DNA of 64,000 bases from Gemmiger sp. An120. GTDB taxonomy: Bacteria > Bacillota > Clostridia > Oscillospirales > Ruminococcaceae. Made by a program: the position numbers and the translations under genes. Shown piece by piece: positions 1 through 6,482 of this stretch; position 1 is the stretch's first letter; each line of letters opens with the position of its first letter. The DNA lies in NCBI RefSeq assembly GCF_002160955.1, contig NZ_NFLN01000004.1:124001-188000 (forward strand), written 5' to 3'. The notes beneath the pieces were generated by a model. It had not been told where the DNA came from, made no database searches, and saw nothing but the letters and a program-made list of their open reading frames with translations.

Positions 1-1
1 C

Positions 2-889
2 AACGAACTGTTCCCCCTGCTGCTGTTCATCGGCATCGGCGCTATGATCGATTTCGGGCCTCTGCTGCAGAACCCCAAGCTGCTGGTGTTCGGCGGCGCG
101 GCCCAGTTGGGCATTTTCCTGACCCTGAGCCTGGCCTGCCTGTTCGGCTTTGACCTGCAGGATGCCGCCAGCATCGGCATCATCGGCGCGGCCGACGGCC
201 CCACCGCCATCTTCGTGTCCCAGTGGTACGGTTCCAGCTACACCGGCGCCATCATGGTGGCGGCCTACAGCTACATGGCTCTGGTACCGCTGGTACAGCC
301 GGTGGTAATCCGCGCCCTGACCACCAAAAAAGAGCGGCTGATCCGCATGCCCTATCAGCCTGCCAAGGTCAGCCGCACCACCCGTATCCTGTTCCCCATC
401 CTGGTGACCATCGTGGCCGGCCTGATCGTGCCCCGCAGCGTAGCGCTGGTCGGTTTCCTGATGTTCGGCAACCTGCTGCGTGAATGCGGCGTGCTGAACA
501 GCCTGTCCGAGACTGCCCAGAACGTACTGGCCAACCTGATCACCATCTTCCTGGGCATCACCATTGCCAGCCGGATGCAGGCTGAGCAGTTCCTCTCGCC
601 GGACACCCTGCTGATCCTGGCCCTGGGCCTGCTGGCTTTCGTCTTCGATACCGCCGGCGGCGTGATCTGCGCCAAGATCATCAACATCTTTGCCCGCACC
701 AAGGTCAACCCGATGATCGGCGCCTGCGGCATCTCGGCCTTCCCCATGTCCAGCCGTGTGGTGCACAAGATGGGCCTGAAGGAAGATCCGCAGAACTTCC
801 TGCTGATGCACGCGGCCGGTGTGAACGTGGGCGGCCAGATCGCCTCGGTGATTGCCGGCGGCCTGCTGCTCAACCTGATTGCCCGCTGA
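2..889 (+). CDS. Sodium-pumping decarboxylase beta subunit (OadB/GcdB/MmdB family), 5' truncated by window
   Basis: This is the membrane subunit of a biotin-dependent Na+-translocating decarboxylase (oxaloacetate, methylmalonyl-CoA or glutaconyl-CoA type). It takes the carboxyl group from carboxybiotin and couples decarboxylation to Na+ export. The open frame runs in from position 2, and the residues before the first in-window Met (NELFPLLLFIGIGAMIDFGP) match the conserved family core, so the real start lies upstream of the window. Visible family signatures are the GIIGAADGPTAIFVS segment and the C-terminal GVNVGGQIASVIAGG segment, with several hydrophobic helices. A 42-residue membrane peptide gene follows 15 bp later, as in other clostridial decarboxylase operons. 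The substrate cannot be told from this subunit alone. Confidence 0.93.
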   Translation, partial: NELFPLLLFIGIGAMIDFGPLLQNPKLLVFGGAAQLGIFLTLSLACLFGFDLQDAASIGIIGAADGPTAIFVSQWYGSSYTGAIMVAAYSYMALVPLVQPVVIRALTTKKERLIRMPYQPAKVSRTTRILFPILVTIVAGLIVPRSVALVGFLMFGNLLRECGVLNSLSETAQNVLANLITIFLGITIASRMQAEQFLSPDTLLILALGLLAFVFDTAGGVICAKIINIFARTKVNPMIGACGISAFPMSSRVVHKMGLKEDPQNFLLMHAAGVNVGGQIASVIAGGLLLNLIAR

Positions 890-904
890 TCGAAAGGAGA
901 GGTA

Positions 905-1033
905 ATGATGCTGAATACCGCGCTGTTTCTGGAAAGCCTGCTCTATCTGGGCAAGGGGATGCTGGGCATCCTGATCGTGATGCTGCTGCTGGCCGGCTGC
1001 ATCGCCCTGCTGAACCGGGTTTTCCACGACTAA
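905..1033 (+). CDS. OadG-related small membrane subunit, 42 aa
   Basis: This tiny gene starts at tandem ATGs (905 and 908) behind a clear AAGGAGAGG site at 895-903. It encodes a single hydrophobic helix (GILIVMLLLAGCIALL) ending in a short polar tail. Its size and position directly after the beta subunit fit the very short gamma-like subunits that anchor or stabilise Na+-pumping decarboxylases. Assignment rests on context and membrane topology, because the sequence is too short for a firm family match. Confidence 0.75.
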   Translation: MMLNTALFLESLLYLGKGMLGILIVMLLLAGCIALLNRVFHD

Positions 1034-1037
1034 AGGC

Positions 1038-1066
1038 TTGCAATCCCGGCCGGGATACGGTATACT
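1038..1066 (+). promoter_or_regulatory. Promoter of the fluoride-riboswitch transcript
   Basis: A near-consensus sigma-70-type promoter: TTGCAA at 1038-1043, a 17-nt spacer and TATACT at 1061-1066. Transcription would begin a few bases before the riboswitch aptamer at 1077. Confidence 0.8.
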
Positions 1067-1076
1067 GTTTGCCAGT

Positions 1077-1176
1077 GGGAATGAAGTCCTCCCCCGCCCG
1101 GTCTTCGGCCGGTGCAAACCGCCCAAAGTTTTTTGAGCTGATGACTTCTGCCGCCTTGCGCGCAGAAGCCATCGGC
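1077..1176 (+). ncRNA. Fluoride riboswitch (crcB motif) with intrinsic terminator
   Basis: The aptamer shows the fluoride riboswitch landmarks in order: a GGGAATGAAGTCCTCCC hairpin at 1077-1093, the conserved AACCGCC strand near 1117-1123 and the CTGATGACTTCTGCC segment near 1138-1152. The last segment also pairs with GCAGAAGCC (about 1162-1170) to form a hairpin followed by a T-run, so aptamer and terminator overlap. Transcription should therefore stop without fluoride and continue when fluoride stabilises the aptamer. It precedes a cation:proton antiporter gene, a known gene class in this regulon. Confidence 0.88.
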
Positions 1177-1222
1177 TTTTTTGTTTTGCGGGGCGATACC
1201 AAACACTGTGGAGGAATGTTGT

Positions 1223-2410
1223 ATGTTGTTGAGTTTGGCTTGGATCTTTCTGCTGGGCCTGGCGCTGGGCGGGCTGATGCAGAAGCTGGGGCTTCCCAGC
1301 CTGCTGGGCATGCTGCTGACCGGCATCCTGCTGGCCCAGCTGGGGGCCATCGACGCCTCGCTGCTGGATATTTCGTCTTCTCTGCGGGAGATCGCCCTGG
1401 TGATCATCCTGCTGCGGGCGGGGCTGAACCTGTCGGTACAGGACCTGAAACGGGCGGGGCGCCCGGCCGTGCTGCTGTGCTTTCTGCCCGCCGTGTGCGA
1501 GATCGGCGGAATTCTGCTTCTGGCCCCGCCGCTGCTGGGCTGCACCCGTCTGGAAGCGGCCATTCTGGGCAGTACTCTGGCGGCGGTATCTCCGGCCGTG
1601 ATCGTGCCCCGGATGCTGCGCCTCATGGAGGAGGGCTGGGGTAAAACCAGGGCTATTCCCCAGATGATCATGGCGGGCGCTTCGGTGGACGACGTATTCG
1701 TCATTGTGTTGTTTACCGCTTTCACCGGTCTGGCGCAAGGCGGCGGTTTTTCTCCGGTGCAGCTGGCCCGTATCCCCACCTCCATCCTGCTGGGGGTGGC
1801 CGTGGGCATTGTGTGTGGTCTGGCACTGAACCAGCTGTTCCGGCGGATCCACCTGCGGGACAGCGCCAAGGTTCTGATCATGCTGAGCGCCGCCTTTTTG
1901 CTGGTAAGCGCCGAAGATGCCTTTACAGGGCCGGTTGGCTTTTCCGGCCTGCTGGCGGTGATGGCCATGGGCGCCTCGCTGCAGGCTAAGTACGGGTTAG
2001 TTGCCGGGCGGCTGAGCAGTAAATTCGGCAAGCTGTGGGTAGCGGCAGAGGTGCTTCTGTTTGTTCTGGTAGGCGCAGCGGTGGATCCGGCCTACCTGCT
2101 CAAGGCGGGTCCTGCCATGCTGGCCGTGATTGTGGGGGCTCTGGCGGTGCGGATGCTGGGCGTGGCCCTGTGCGTGGCCGGTACCCGGCTGACCCGGAAA
2201 GAACGCCTCTTCTGCGCCATCGCCTACTGCCCCAAAGCCACGGTGCAGGCGGCGATCGGGCCGCTGCCTCTGGCCATGGGCCTTGCCTGCGGGCCGATGG
2301 TACTTACCGGGGCTGTGCTGGCCATCCTGCTTACCGCGCCGCTGGGTGCGCTGGCCATCGACCACACCTACAAACGGCTGCTGCGCCGGGATGAGGGATT
2401 CGTGGCATAA
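1223..2410 (+). CDS. Fluoride-controlled cation:proton antiporter (CPA family), 395 aa
   Basis: This is an integral membrane antiporter of the monovalent cation:proton antiporter superfamily. The protein is hydrophobic throughout with about 11-12 membrane segments. It has family-like features: LGLPSLLGMLLTGILLAQLG near the N-terminus, the AAILGSTLAAVSPAVIVPRM segment and an ASVDDVFVIVLFTAF segment carrying paired acidic residues. ATG 1223 is chosen because GGAGG lies 8 nt upstream; an in-frame ATG at 1181 would lie too close to the riboswitch terminator. The riboswitch implies induction by fluoride, so the physiological role is probably fluoride tolerance, either by export or by ion/pH compensation. 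The transported ion cannot be read from sequence. Confidence 0.85.
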   Translation: MLLSLAWIFLLGLALGGLMQKLGLPSLLGMLLTGILLAQLGAIDASLLDISSSLREIALVIILLRAGLNLSVQDLKRAGRPAVLLCFLPAVCEIGGILLLAPPLLGCTRLEAAILGSTLAAVSPAVIVPRMLRLMEEGWGKTRAIPQMIMAGASVDDVFVIVLFTAFTGLAQGGGFSPVQLARIPTSILLGVAVGIVCGLALNQLFRRIHLRDSAKVLIMLSAAFLLVSAEDAFTGPVGFSGLLAVMAMGASLQAKYGLVAGRLSSKFGKLWVAAEVLLFVLVGAAVDPAYLLKAGPAMLAVIVGALAVRMLGVALCVAGTRLTRKERLFCAIAYCPKATVQAAIGPLPLAMGLACGPMVLTGAVLAILLTAPLGALAIDHTYKRLLRRDEGFVA

Positions 2411-2422
2411 CCGGCTCAGAGC

Positions 2423-2473
2423 TTGACAATGGTATGATTTCGTACTATACTCTTTGTACGAAATCATACCATT
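2423..2473 (+). promoter_or_regulatory. MarR-MATE operon promoter embedded in an 18-bp inverted repeat
   Basis: TTGACA (2423-2428), a 17-nt spacer and TATACT (2446-2451) form a near-perfect promoter. An inverted repeat with 18-bp arms (2428-2445 and 2456-2473, core GGTATGATTTCGTAC) brackets the -10 element, so a bound dimer would occlude polymerase. This is the expected layout for an autorepressing MarR protein. The palindrome is followed by a T-run, so it may also terminate upstream transcription. Confidence 0.85.
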
Positions 2474-2490
2474 TTTTATTGGAGGTTCTT

Positions 2491-2985
2491 ATGAGCCATA
2501 CCGTTTCACAGGAGCTCAAGCGATTCAACTACCTGTTGGGAGAAACCAGCATGGTCTATCATGAGATCAACCGGAAACTGGGCCTGTCGGACAGCACGTC
2601 CTCGATCCTGTATGCCCTGTTGGAAGAAGGCGGCAGCCGTCTGCTGAAGGATATCTGCCGGTTTTCCGGATTGAGCAAGCAGACCGCCAACTCGGCAATC
2701 CGCAAGCTGGAGCAGGAGGGCATCCTGTATCTGCAGCCGGCAGACGGAAAGAACAAGCTGGTTTGCCTGACCGAAGCGGGAAAGGAACTGGCGCAGCGGA
2801 CGGTCGGGCAGGTCCTGACCATGGAAGACGAGATCTTTGCCGCCTGGCCGCGGGAGGATGTACAGCGGTATTTTGCCCTGGCCGCCGCCTTTTTGCTGGA
2901 CCTGCAGAAGAAAGCGGACGCCCTTCCCGACGCGCCCCCGGCCGTTTCGTCTGAAAACACATCTGATCAATATATGCATCTATGA
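2491..2985 (+). CDS. MarR-family transcriptional regulator, 164 aa
   Basis: A winged-helix repressor of the MarR family, predicted to control itself and the MATE pump gene it overlaps. The helix-turn-helix core lies around residues 45-85 (LLKDICRFSGLSKQTANSAIRKLE), followed by the wing (ADGKNKLVCLTEAGKEL) and a C-terminal dimerisation helix. ATG 2491 sits directly after GGAGG (2481-2485). An upstream in-frame ATG at 2434 is rejected because it lies within the promoter and operator. The stop codon overlaps the start of the next gene (ATGA), implying translational coupling. The inducing ligand is unknown, probably a pump substrate. Confidence 0.9.
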   Translation: MSHTVSQELKRFNYLLGETSMVYHEINRKLGLSDSTSSILYALLEEGGSRLLKDICRFSGLSKQTANSAIRKLEQEGILYLQPADGKNKLVCLTEAGKELAQRTVGQVLTMEDEIFAAWPREDVQRYFALAAAFLLDLQKKADALPDAPPAVSSENTSDQYMHL

Positions 2986-4319
2986 ATCAGCAGCATCTTC
3001 CCTTGGCACAGTACTTCGGCTACGGCCGGCTGCTGCGCTACACCTTTCCTGCCATCGTGATGATGGTAATAACCTCTGTCTATACGGTGGTGGACGGCTT
3101 TTTTGTCTCCAACTTTGTAGGAAAAATATCCTTTGCTGCCGTTAATTTTGTGTTCCCGGTAATCATGATCCTGGGCTCGATGGGCTTCATGTTCGGTACC
3201 GGCGGCGGCGCCCTGATTGCCAAGACCCTGGGCGAGGGAAACCACGAACGGGCCAACCGGCTGTTTTCTCTGGTGGTTTTCGCCGCGCTTCTCTGCGGTG
3301 TGATCCTGGCTGCTGCGGCTCTGGTATTTCTGCGGCCTCTGCTGGCACTGCTGGGTGCACAGGGCCAGTTGCTCCACGACAGTGTGGTTTACGGCACCAT
3401 TCTGCTGCTGGCACTGCCCTTTTTCATTCTGCAGTACGAATTTCAATGCCTGTTTGCCACCGCCGGCAAACCCAAACTGGGCCTTGTTGTTACCCTGGCT
3501 GCCGGTCTCACCAATATGGTGCTGGATGCCTTGTTTGTAGTGGGGCTCCGCTGGGGGCTGGCAGGTGCCGCAGGCGCTACCGCTTTCAGCCAGCTGGTAG
3601 GCGGTCTGATCCCGGTCCTCTACTTTGCCCGGCCAAACCGCAGCTGGCTGCGGCTGGGCCGATTCGTACCCGAGCGGAAAGCGCTGGCTGTTGTCTGCAC
3701 CAATGGCGCATCGGAATTGCTGAGCAATATCTCCTCCTCCCTTGTGAGCCTGCTGGTTAATCTGCAGCTCATCCGATACGCGGGTGAAAACGGCGTTGCC
3801 GCCTATGGTGTGCTTATGTACGTAAGCATGATCTTTCAGTCGGTATTTCTTGGGTATTCGGTGGGCGTGGCCCCGGTGATCGGCTATCAATACGGTGCGC
3901 AGAACCGGCAAGAACTGCGCAGCCTGCGAAAGAAAAGCCTTCGGCTGATCACTGTTTTCTCACTGGGAATGTTTAGTTTCAGCCAGTTTCTGGCCCGGCC
4001 GCTTGCCCTGATCTTTGTAAGTTACGATCCGGAACTTCTGGCCATGACGATTCACGCACTGGTGCTGTTCTCCACATCGTTTTTGCTCTGCGGCATCGGA
4101 ATTTTCGGCTCCGCTTTCTTTACGGCGCTGAACGACGGGTTCACCTCTGCGCTGATCTCTTTTTTGCGAATTCTGGTGTTCCAGTGTCTGGCCGTCCTGC
4201 TGCTGCCCCGGCTGTGGGGCCTGGACGGAATCTGGCTGTCGGTAACAGCGGCAGAAATCCTGGCGGCCGTACTGACAGGCTTACTGATTTTCTTCAAAAA
4301 GAAGCGGTTTGGATATTAA
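2982..4319 (+). CDS. MATE-family multidrug efflux transporter, 445 aa
   Basis: A 12-helix cation-coupled drug/organic-cation exporter of the MATE superfamily, at the usual family length. It has two homologous six-helix halves. Recognisable segments are VDGFFVSNFVGKISFAAVNF in helices 1-2 and GYSVGVAPVIGYQYGAQNRQELR in the second half. The start codon overlaps the MarR stop (ATGA), so pump and regulator are made from one message. A strong terminator follows at 4340-4380. Confidence 0.93.
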   Translation: MNQQHLPLAQYFGYGRLLRYTFPAIVMMVITSVYTVVDGFFVSNFVGKISFAAVNFVFPVIMILGSMGFMFGTGGGALIAKTLGEGNHERANRLFSLVVFAALLCGVILAAAALVFLRPLLALLGAQGQLLHDSVVYGTILLLALPFFILQYEFQCLFATAGKPKLGLVVTLAAGLTNMVLDALFVVGLRWGLAGAAGATAFSQLVGGLIPVLYFARPNRSWLRLGRFVPERKALAVVCTNGASELLSNISSSLVSLLVNLQLIRYAGENGVAAYGVLMYVSMIFQSVFLGYSVGVAPVIGYQYGAQNRQELRSLRKKSLRLITVFSLGMFSFSQFLARPLALIFVSYDPELLAMTIHALVLFSTSFLLCGIGIFGSAFFTALNDGFTSALISFLRILVFQCLAVLLLPRLWGLDGIWLSVTAAEILAAVLTGLLIFFKKKRFGY

Positions 4320-4338
4320 CGCAAATTCATAGTAACCG

Positions 4339-4380
4339 GAAAAGCCGGCGACAGACTGTAGCTCTGCCGCCGGCTTTTCT
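4339..4380 (+). terminator. Intrinsic terminator of the MarR-MATE operon
   Basis: Perfect 11-bp arms AAAAGCCGGCG (4340-4350) and CGCCGGCTTTT (4368-4378) enclose a 17-nt loop. The A and T tracts make it usable from both sides. Confidence 0.88.
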
Positions 4381-4492
4381 ATTGAGGCTTCATTCCGAGT
4401 GCTAAGAAATTGTCGCACCCCAAAACTGGTCTTTATTTATGGCACTTTCTGCACATCATTTTACACGGATTTCGCCATAAGTCTTCTTTGGA

Positions 4493-4513
4493 ACCACTCG
4501 CCTAGCGAGTGGT
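4493..4513. terminator. Bidirectional terminator-like hairpin
   Basis: ACCACTCGC and GCGAGTGGT form a 9-bp stem with a CTA loop, followed by TTTT on the plus strand. It lies in the ancestral 3' flank of the tRNA-Pro site. Confidence 0.55.
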
Positions 4514-4523
4514 TTTCGATGCA

Positions 4524-4556
4524 CAAAAAAGCACCAGCCTTTCGGCTGGTGCCTTT
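4524..4556 (-). terminator. Displaced terminator of the original tRNA-Pro gene
   Basis: GCACCAGCC-TTTC-GGCTGGTGC with A and T tracts on either side. It abuts the truncated tRNA 3' end exactly as the hairpin at 51790-51820 abuts the intact tRNA. It is therefore inferred to be the original chromosomal terminator, moved to the far end by island insertion. Confidence 0.7.
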
Positions 4557-4601
4557 GGTCCGAGTGGCGAGAGTCGAACTCACGGCCTCTTGAACCCCAT
4601 T
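4554..4601 (-). repeat. Left attachment-site copy: 3' fragment of tRNA-Pro (48-bp direct repeat)
   Basis: These 48 bases are identical to 51818-51865, the 3' half of the intact tRNA-Pro gene (T arm, variable loop and 3' anticodon stem). Similarity ends abruptly at 4602 inside the anticodon loop region. A tRNA 3' fragment facing an intact tRNA 47 kb away in direct orientation is the classical footprint of integrase-mediated insertion. The fragment cannot fold as a tRNA. Confidence 0.9.
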
Positions 4602-4637
4602 TTATGCGATGGGTGGTATAGGCGAATGCCCCGTCAA

Positions 4638-4686
4638 AAAAGCGCGGAAACAAGCCATTTTTCAGCAGGCTTGTTTCCGCGCTTTT
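4638..4686. repeat. Dispersed hairpin repeat, copy 1
   Basis: Perfect 19-bp arms (AAAAGCGCGGAAACAAGCC at 4638-4656 and its complement at 4668-4686) form a strong bidirectional terminator-like stem. A diverged copy starting with the same CGTCAAAAAAGCGC occurs at 27731-27786, so this is a dispersed element rather than a unique terminator. Confidence 0.7.
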
Positions 4687-4701
4687 GGTATGAAACAGGG
4701 T

Positions 4702-4722
4702 CATTCATTACGCATTCATTAC
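4702..4722. repeat. Island-end motif ATTCATTACGCATTCATTA, left copy
   Basis: A 19-base sequence containing the octamer ATTCATTA twice. The same 19 bases occur at about 51673-51691 near the right end, in the same orientation and preceded in both cases by CAGGG. Paired octamers near both ends resemble integrase arm-type sites, which is an inference. Confidence 0.5.
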
Positions 4723-4840
4723 GGGTCTTGAATGGACAATTGTTCGGGGCTATTTTGGTACGAGATCAAGGCTCTCCCACGGTATGAGTGAAGGAACGTT
4801 AATGAGTTGAAAATAGGCTTTTGGAACCTTCGCCACCGCC

Positions 4841-5113
4841 AAAACCGGTGTACCGATGTGAGCTGCTACACTCCAAAATTGGTGTGCGTTTGTGACGCTT
4901 CTGCCAGTAACCGAATCCACCTGTCCGGCAATGCATACAGCCAGTAAAATCGATGTGCAGTTGCGAAGTCCTTTCGGACGCCCTTATTGTACCAGATTTA
5001 AAGCTCCAGATAAATCCATAAAACATTAAAATCGATGTGCAGTTGTGGCATTTCTGCGCACATTGATTCATACCGATTTTGCCGGTTCTATACTAGTGCC
5101 GCACATCGATTTT
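4841..5113. repeat. Iterated AAAATYGRTGTGC motif cluster
   Basis: This gene-free stretch carries degenerate copies of one motif: AAAACCGGTGT at 4841, AAAATTGGTGTGC at 4875, AAAATCGATGTGC at 4946, another AAAATCGATGTGC near 5030, and an inverted copy GCACATCGATTTT at 5101. Iterated directional sites next to an attachment site suggest binding sites for an integrase, excision factor or replication protein. No protein-coding signal is seen here. Confidence 0.5.
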
Positions 5114-5239
5114 AACAAGCTCTCAGACACACAGCCGTGAACCTGACATGCAAGCTATTCGACTGATGATCTTGAGGTTTCGGATTGGTAGTCAGCTAAA
5201 CATATATTGCCCCCAATGAGTAATGTTACCTGTCAATCA

Positions 5240-5395
5240 GATATAATACTGCTTGCTGACTAAGATAGTCCTGGCTTCCACATCGAAGTCATTCCAGGGA
5301 AGTACCACCAACTCGCCTTTCCGCAATCCGCTCACCAGTTCCAGATAGGACATCAAAATACGTCGGATTGCTTCCCATTCTAAAACAACATTTTA
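5240..5395 (-). pseudogene. Remnant of a Tn916-type tyrosine integrase
   Basis: Translation of the minus strand gives VLEWEAIRRILMSYLELV, then SGLRKGELVVLPWNDFDVEA, then RTILVSKQYYI and a stop. This matches the box I region (the TGLRxGEL motif with its catalytic Arg) of Tn916-like tyrosine recombinases. No start codon, N-terminal domain or box II (HxxR, Tyr) is left, so it is a fragment of about 50 codons. Its location just inside the tRNA-derived left end suggests it is what remains of the integrase that installed the island. Confidence 0.75.
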
Positions 5396-5953
5396 TCGAT
5401 ATATTTTTCTAGCATGCCACTCCTGATAGAGTCCATAAATCTGTGTGATTCCACGCTCATCTGGCACAATCCGAAAATTCTCATAATGCTTAGACTTGTT
5501 TTTGTAAAGATGCTCGCGCAAGAAAATGCACTGTCTCTCATAGAGTTCTTCGTTCAGCCTTTCAATTTTGTCCAAAGCTTGCGATCTTGCCGCATCAGTA
5601 AGTCGAGAAAGACTGCGCTTAGCGTCTGCCAACTCTTTTCTCATATTCACCACCGGGACAAGGCAGCTATGCAGCCTGTTGGCCAAAGAAATGTCTTCTG
5701 CTCTGCAGGTGAAAAGCAATGTCCTCACTTGAGATGCATATATTTCAAACCGACTCTTATAGGCAATCCTGTAGTTTGGGCCAACAGAACGACCGTCTGA
5801 CATATGCATTCCTATCGTTTTAGACGATTCCTCGTCTGTGCAAACACGGAAGCATTGAACTTTCCCGTTCTGGCGACCTATGCAGACCGCAGTAAGACGA
5901 ACACCATATGAATCGAATCGAAAAACAGTACCTGTTGAACACTCGGCTTTCAT
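5393..5953 (-). CDS. Uncharacterised protein, 186 aa
   Basis: No family is recognised. The protein is basic, without signal peptide or membrane helix. It has an Arg/Lys-rich helical stretch around residues 105-150 (MRKELADAKRSLSRLTDAAR followed by LNEELYERQCIFLREHLY) that could form a coiled coil. ATG 5953 is chosen because AAAGGAG lies about 11 nt upstream; the longer frame from 5989 would overlap the preceding gene. It lies 19 bp downstream of the 125-aa gene and is probably cotranscribed with it from the promoter at 6382-6422. Its neighbours suggest a defence-island accessory protein, but function is unknown. Confidence 0.65.
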   Translation of the reverse strand: MKAECSTGTVFRFDSYGVRLTAVCIGRQNGKVQCFRVCTDEESSKTIGMHMSDGRSVGPNYRIAYKSRFEIYASQVRTLLFTCRAEDISLANRLHSCLVPVVNMRKELADAKRSLSRLTDAARSQALDKIERLNEELYERQCIFLREHLYKNKSKHYENFRIVPDERGITQIYGLYQEWHARKIYR

Positions 5954-5972
5954 GTTATGTATGCTCCTTTTC

Positions 5973-6350
5973 TTACACATCTTGCCCACAGTTGAAATCG
6001 TATTGCTGCGCCTTTGTCATCCAATCTTCAGGAAAGCCGTATAACTTAAAGTATTTTTTTGGGTGCCGAACTCGTTCCTTACCCCGCTTGATTGGTTTAT
6101 GCTGCAGATAGCAGGGCATATCCAGCACAGTAACACACCTGTCTTGCGCAAATACAAAACAATGGTCTTGATATAAAATGGGAGCGTACCCCGGTGATGT
6201 TTTGTATTTCAAATAGTTTCGTTGGCCGAAAATCGGAGCATTTTCAGCCGTAAATCCCCTCTCTAATGCATTGTTTACAATCCGTTCAGCCGTAGTTCCA
6301 CGGTACCCCATACGTTCTTTCATGCGTTTCTGGCTGTGCTTAGTCATCAT
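5973..6350 (-). CDS. Uncharacterised small basic protein, 125 aa
   Basis: It begins MMTKHSQKRMKERMGY and continues with TAERIVNNALERG. This opening resembles the HxxxRMxxRGI ... ALExG pattern of DUF4258-like and other small RNase/toxin-fold proteins, but the match is weak. The rest is rich in basic and aromatic residues. AAAGGAG precedes the tandem ATGs at 6350/6347. Its promoter carries the same 16-bp box as the kinase-STAND gene, so the two transcripts are probably coregulated. A toxin-like or nucleic-acid-binding role is only a guess. Confidence 0.65.
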   Translation of the reverse strand: MMTKHSQKRMKERMGYRGTTAERIVNNALERGFTAENAPIFGQRNYLKYKTSPGYAPILYQDHCFVFAQDRCVTVLDMPCYLQHKPIKRGKERVRHPKKYFKLYGFPEDWMTKAQQYDFNCGQDV

Positions 6351-6381
6351 AGAAATGAGCTCCTTTCGATTTGATGACTTC

Positions 6382-6422
6382 AGTATAATCCCTCAAATAT
6401 TGCAGCTGTAATTTTCGTTGCG
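6382..6422 (-). promoter_or_regulatory. Promoter with shared 16-bp box, copy 1
   Basis: On the minus strand the box CGCAACGAAAATTACA (6422-6407) is followed after exactly 19 nt by TATACT (6387-6382). The box end TTACA overlaps the expected -35 position. The identical box and spacing recur at 9296-9336. Confidence 0.7.
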
Positions 6423-6427
6423 CAGCC

Positions 6428-6475
6428 AAAAATGGCGAACGCACTACCTTGATCGGTAGTGCGTTCGCCATTTTT
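6428..6475 (-). terminator. Terminator of the kinase-STAND gene
   Basis: Perfect 21-bp arms, from AAAAATGGCGAACGCACTACC at 6428 with its complement ending at 6475, enclose a 6-nt loop. It lies just past the stop codon at 6483 and could also act on the plus strand. Confidence 0.9.
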
Positions 6476-6482
6476 CGATGTA

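Noticed and set aside
2428-2473. Palindrome as a plain terminator only
   Set aside because: It contains the -10 of a near-perfect promoter and precedes a marR gene, so operator function is the better primary reading.
4557-4632. A second tRNA-Pro gene at the left end
   Set aside because: Only the 3' half is present; the D arm and acceptor 5' strand are missing and the sequence diverges at 4602.
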